Origin: Methylocapsa sp.
GTDB lineage: Bacteria; Pseudomonadota; Alphaproteobacteria; Rhizobiales; Beijerinckiaceae
Direction of reading: 5' to 3'
Assembly (NCBI GenBank): GCA_017353815.1
Contig: JAFMSB010000001.1
Location: 13,719 to 21,564 of the forward strand
Length of the DNA: 7,846 nt
The notes under the pieces are model-generated. The model was given only the letters and a program-made list of their open reading frames with translations. It ran no database searches and was not told where the DNA came from. The position numbers were made by a program, and so were the translations under genes. Of this stretch, positions 7,201 to 7,846 are shown piece after piece; within the stretch, counting starts at the first letter, position 1; each line of letters begins with the position of its first letter.

Positions 7201-7846
7201 TTCCTTCAGCCTTTCGGCGAGAGCCGCCGCGGGCGGCATGCAATCATGGAGCGATACAACCAGCCTCTCGGGAAGCAATTCGCGCCGGTGCCCAGCCGCG
7301 GCGATGACCGCGCGTGCCTCCTTGGGCGAGGCGCAACTAGCAAGGATAGATGAATAACCGCTGGCGAGGCGTGCAAGACTCTCGCGGCAATGGGCCGATA
7401 AAAGCAAGAATTGAGGCGGCTTTGCTTGTATCTTGCATTCGGCGGCCGGCGGCGGATCAGCAAGTATCACATGGGCATTTGTGCCGCCGAAGCCCAAGGA
7501 GCTGATGCCCGCGAAGCGCCTTCGTCCACTGCGAGGCAGCGGGATGGGAGCGCTGCACACCGAGACATTGAGATCGGCAAATGGAATATCCGGATTTGGC
7601 TCATCGAAATGCAAAGAGCGCGGCAGCTCGTCATGCTCAAGCGCCAGCATCGCCTTGAAGAGACCTGCGAGTCCGGAGGCGGCTTCGGTGTGGCCGATAT
7701 TTGTCTTGACCGAGCCAACCGGCAGGGGCGCGCTGCGGCGGTGCCCAAGGACTTCGCCAATTGCGGCGGCCTCGACAGGATCGCCTGCCCGCGTTCCCGT
7801 GCCATGTGCCTCGATAAAGGCGAGCGCGCGGGGGTCGACGCCGGAA
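1297..7846 (-). CDS. Single-module highly reducing type I polyketide synthase, N-terminus beyond window edge
   Basis: This is a large multidomain enzyme that builds an acyl chain on its own carrier domain from CoA extender units. The frame is open from the right edge to the TGA at 1297-1299, giving 2182 visible residues (residue 1 = codon 7843-7845). The Met at 7648-7650 (residue 66) is not the start, because the KS continues upstream of it. Domain order: KS C-terminal part (1-130), AT (237-530), DH (598-870), methyltransferase-like region (920-1237), structural KR half (1245-1417), ER (1441-1757), catalytic KR (1777-2010), ACP (2060-2133) and tail (2134-2182). About 300 KS residues, including the active-site Cys, are missing, so the full protein is near 2480 residues. 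With one module, a full reductive set and no thioesterase, iterative synthesis of a saturated lipid-like chain is the best inference. The order matches fungal highly reducing PKSs; bacterial lipid PKSs are the nearer functional analogues. The promoter is off the window. The product is unknown. Confidence 0.97.
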   Translation of the reverse strand, partial: SGVDPRALAFIEAHGTGTRAGDPVEAAAIGEVLGHRRSAPLPVGSVKTNIGHTEAASGLAGLFKAMLALEHDELPRSLHFDEPNPDIPFADLNVSVCSAPIPLPRSGRRRFAGISSLGFGGTNAHVILADPPPAAECKIQAKPPQFLLLSAHCRESLARLASGYSSILASCASPKEARAVIAAAGHRRELLPERLVVSLHDCMPPAAALAERLKEASDGGEGENFATGTAIAQASPVAFVFSGNGSQWPGMGRDAYEANPTFREQFAKIDRIFRPLAGWSLIETLRGPGLEAKLDKTSIAQPLIFAIQVASVRCLARLGVLPGIVLGHSVGEIAAAEAAGILDLESAIRVIYFRSRHQEIARERGGMAVVFGPQEAVETLAGLVPGLAIAAHNSPRSFTVAGSSAALDQAAKKGRAYKLRIRRMQLAYPFHSELMKPAEVPLIADLECLQPKKSRLCFLSTVDAGVVDGCALGARYWWRNIREPVRFMEAAQLAIKLGARVLIEIGPSPVLLADIRKIAEEAASAAAVLGVLDQKPAASDPFPRAAARAMAHGARIDAKAAFGDDTGPVPNLPSYPWRRKPYRLEETPESTGWMRVLPSHPLIGVRPSPDSLEWRGQLDPVLLPPLADHKIEGQVLLAGAAIAEMALAVARDWLATETVAIRELEIVQPMVFLANGSRETLCRVAPATATIEIMSRARLSDSPWIVHAKGKAVLKPAPLAAPDPVPSPAGDAIAGPELYLAAHRCGLEFGPAYQQVSAASRTSKTSIIVELTAAAPSPCYGLDPARLDSCFHGLILLFQGEPAAGQRAAYLPVRFAEMRLEKPGAAVARARIDLTRHDVRAIVADFTLVDREGALIARIKGARYQAMRRESPDIASRSAIQSAILASEPAAVPRDPLFTLDALAAAAGPEIAAAGEGLPPEVTLIEGWATAAAYRLARALAADGKIDLGELIGKGRLHQDRRVWLRNLLLGLEKSSLANAEGAEFVLASDPGLPEPGRILQNIACGHPHRSAELLLAARCNAIMESLAQGEEAGQIAQSAVESFESGSVPAAAAAVFLAAMLHRLCERWPRDRAVRILQIGHGPLSRLALALAQTKQARLTIYDPDSRRLERARLSFAGEICLAFADDLDQFPRASFDLVIAANALRRLVPADGQISKLAETMAPGGLLAAVEPSPSLFRDLVLGLAEGPVKENSSGNGASHGQDWAARLLAAPLHGIKIETVRTEAGPARLLMAERLSFALGRTLPARVVIASQEEPQPCEVASGLVNWLEEAGVDCSIARERSFDRLTLAGSDSIIFLAPVPPRGGTTAAAIAQRCLALKNLAGELGKSKHRLWLECPGAVRTEPRAIDAAQTSLWNFGRTLANEYPALDVRRIDTDPAMPAAVRARRIAETILSGTDETELILDADSTRVVRIHPRKAAAAAVGQSAPASRLEKGEGTGLDRIRWRPVKRQLPGPGQVEIAVAATGLNFRDVMWSLSVLPDEMLEGGLAGPALGLECAGNITAVGEGVTGLSPGDAVIAVAGGAFATHITVASNMAAKIPPGLPLEAAVTIPVAFLTAYYALITCAQLKRGEWVLIHGGAGGVGLAALQIASWRGARVISTASSAEKRDLAAMLGAEHVFDARANAFAEGVRQVTGEKGVAVVLNSLSGEAMELSLALLKPFGRFVELGKRDFLANTHIGLRPFRNNLTYFGVDLDQLMLAQPGLSQQLLAEVLHLAAEGEFSPLPYQTFKGREIIDAMRLMQQSGHVGKIVVTPPDPGEISALPRPAFRPAAGKAHLISGGCGGFGLATARWLAERGATHLVLIGRSGASSAEAQEALAGFRASGITVHAEALDIADTEQTNELFDRISRTMPPLSGIIHAAAVLDDAAIANLDAEKLRTVLAPKVTGAENLDRLTRNLPLDYFVLFSSATSAIGNPGQGNYVAANGFLEGLARERRAAGLPALAIAWGGIEDAGMLARNRIVKDMLSARAGVKSMAAREALNLMADALAAQSLDPSEAVIIISDMNWSTAQAQLPLLQSPTFSGLVHVAESAAAENRARLDIRALAATGSADEARKQIAALIVEEIARILRLPLDSVNRGKPLADIGVDSLMAVELAAALEDRLMLDAPLSTSAGAFNVNELADHIFGLCAVPANEDESIAQGLAERHLGRGIDPAALGALTALVEERSHDLTQILR
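1300..1446 (-). other. C-terminal tail of PKS after ACP, no release domain
   Basis: This is 49 residues (2134-2182) after the ACP. It is acidic at first (PANEDESIAQ) and then probably helical (AALGALTALVEERSHDLTQILR). It is too short for a thioesterase, reductase or condensation domain, and I recognise no family. It could be a simple extension or a docking segment for a partner that takes the finished chain; that role is inference only. Confidence 0.6.
1447..1668 (-). other. PKS acyl carrier protein (ACP) domain
   Basis: Residues about 2060-2133. The phosphopantetheine attachment site is Ser2095 in DIGVDSLMAVEL, encoded at 1561-1563. Helix-forming flanks are typical (IAALIVEEIARILRLP before, NVNELADHIFG after). 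There is one carrier domain only. It needs a phosphopantetheinyl transferase encoded elsewhere. Confidence 0.96.
1816..2517 (-). other. PKS catalytic ketoreductase (KR) domain, B-type
   Basis: Residues about 1777-2010. This short-chain dehydrogenase domain reduces the beta-keto group with NADPH. The cofactor loop is SGGCGGFG (1783-1790). The catalytic residues are Lys1889 (APKVTGAENL), Ser1913 (LFSSATSA), Tyr1926 and Asn1930 (NYVAAN). The LDD triplet at 1869-1871 in AAAVLDDAAI, and no Trp three residues before the catalytic Ser, mark a B-type KR giving a D-configured (3R in most cases) hydroxyl. That is the usual substrate for the DH that acts next. Confidence 0.95.
2575..3525 (-). other. PKS enoylreductase (ER) domain
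   Basis: Residues about 1441-1757. This is a medium-chain dehydrogenase/reductase domain that reduces the enoyl-ACP with NADPH. Seen motifs are ATGLNFRDVM (1467-1476), GLECAGNITAVGEGV, the cofactor loop HGGAGGVGLAALQIA (1580-1594), VLNSLSGEAM (1646-1655) and ELGKRDF (1670-1676, with the conserved Lys1673). There is no zinc-ligand pattern, as is normal for PKS ER domains. It looks intact, which predicts full saturation at each cycle in which it acts. Confidence 0.95.
3595..4113 (-). other. PKS structural (non-catalytic) ketoreductase half, KRs
   Basis: Residues about 1245-1417. In modules with an ER, the structural half of the KR precedes the ER and the catalytic half follows it. Support comes from a Rossmann-like strand pattern (RVVIAS, DSIIFLAPV, RLWLECPGA) and from SLWNFGRTLANEYPALDVRR (1356-1375), close to the usual WGLGR..ANEHP signature of this subdomain. 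No nucleotide-binding Gly motif is present, as expected. Confidence 0.82.
4135..5088 (-). other. Degenerate C-methyltransferase-like domain within PKS
   Basis: Residues about 920-1237, between DH and the KR/ER block, where C-methyltransferases sit in highly reducing PKSs. The helical N-terminal part and the Rossmann core are recognisable: RILQIGHGPLSRLALAL (from 1076), YDPDSRRLERAR (1103-1114), FDLVIAANAL (1137-1146) and MAPGGLLAAVEPS (1163-1175). The first SAM loop, normally like EIGAGTGGTT, reads QIGHGPLSRL, so the third Gly and the Thr are lost. I infer weak or absent SAM binding and a mainly structural role. The fold assignment is moderately sure and the loss of activity is inference. Confidence 0.78.
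5236..6054 (-). other. PKS dehydratase (DH) domain
   Basis: Residues about 598-870, starting at the typical HPLIG. This is a double-hotdog dehydratase that removes water from the beta-hydroxyacyl-ACP. The catalytic His629 sits in LADHKIEGQVLLAG and the partner Asp788 in LDSCFHGL, with His792 in the usual Gln/His position. The usual HxxxGxxxxP block ends in Ala here instead of Pro. A GLEFGPAYQ motif (746-754), common in DH domains, is present. The catalytic dyad is intact, so it is probably active. Confidence 0.9.
6256..7137 (-). other. PKS acyltransferase (AT) domain, predicted malonyl-CoA specific
   Basis: Residues about 237-530. It opens with FVFSGNGSQWPGMGRD. The nucleophile is Ser329 in GHSVGE, and the catalytic His is His431 in YPFHS. 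Methylmalonyl-loading ATs usually carry YASH at this site and malonyl-loading ones HAFH. Here the bulky Phe next to the His is kept, which points to malonyl-CoA. The first two residues (Tyr-Pro) differ from the usual His-Ala, so the assignment is likely but not certain. The domain ends near LIEIGPSPVLL and is followed by the post-AT linker LPSYPWRRKPYRLE (572-585). Confidence 0.93.
7456..7845 (-). other. PKS ketosynthase (KS) domain, C-terminal part
   Basis: Residues 1-130 of the visible PKS. The decarboxylative-condensation histidines are both present: His14 in EAHGTGT and His52 in KTNIGHTEAA, with Lys47 of the same motif. The domain closes with GFGGTNAHVIL (residues 118-128), the standard KS end. 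The nucleophilic Cys motif lies further N-terminal, off the right edge, so activity cannot be fully judged. What is visible looks intact. Confidence 0.96.

Noticed and set aside
7648..7650. Met codon as a possible start of the PKS
   Set aside because: The frame continues upstream with conserved KS motifs (EAHGTGT, KTNIGH), so this Met is internal to the KS domain.

Overview
The window holds two partial protein-coding genes that converge tail to tail. The left 1.2 kb is the plus-strand 3' part of folC, the bifunctional dihydrofolate/folylpolyglutamate synthase. The remaining 6.5 kb is one uninterrupted minus-strand reading frame. It encodes a single-module, highly reducing type I polyketide synthase (PKS) whose N-terminus lies beyond the right edge. 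A 69-bp spacer separates the two stop codons. I see no RNA genes, insertion sequences, CRISPR arrays or complete promoters.

The sequence is GC-rich, at roughly 60% by eye. The FolC wording (the NGKGST loop, then a VHVYTSPHLVRFHERIRL-like stretch) resembles Alphaproteobacteria, most likely Hyphomicrobiales (Rhizobiales). This placement rests on recalled family similarity, not on a search. In many of these bacteria folC is a housekeeping gene downstream of accD, so the PKS may be an accessory locus placed against a conserved core operon. That is inference, because accD and the other neighbours are outside the window.

The PKS shows 2182 residues. In order they are: the C-terminal third of a ketosynthase (KS), a malonyl-type acyltransferase (AT), a dehydratase (DH), a methyltransferase-like region with a damaged SAM loop, a structural ketoreductase half (KRs), an enoylreductase (ER), a catalytic B-type ketoreductase (KR), and an acyl carrier protein (ACP) followed by a 49-residue tail. 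There is no thioesterase or reductase. This order matches fungal highly reducing PKSs and bacterial lipid-making single-module PKSs. With DH, ER and KR all apparently intact, the expected product is a saturated, fatty-acid-like chain built by repeated use of the module and released or handed on by a separate protein. The product cannot be named from this window.

The points most worth a second look are the probably inactive methyltransferase domain, the missing release domain with its short C-terminal tail, the non-canonical AT and DH motifs, an A8 run inside the AT coding region, and the placement of a large PKS directly against folC.
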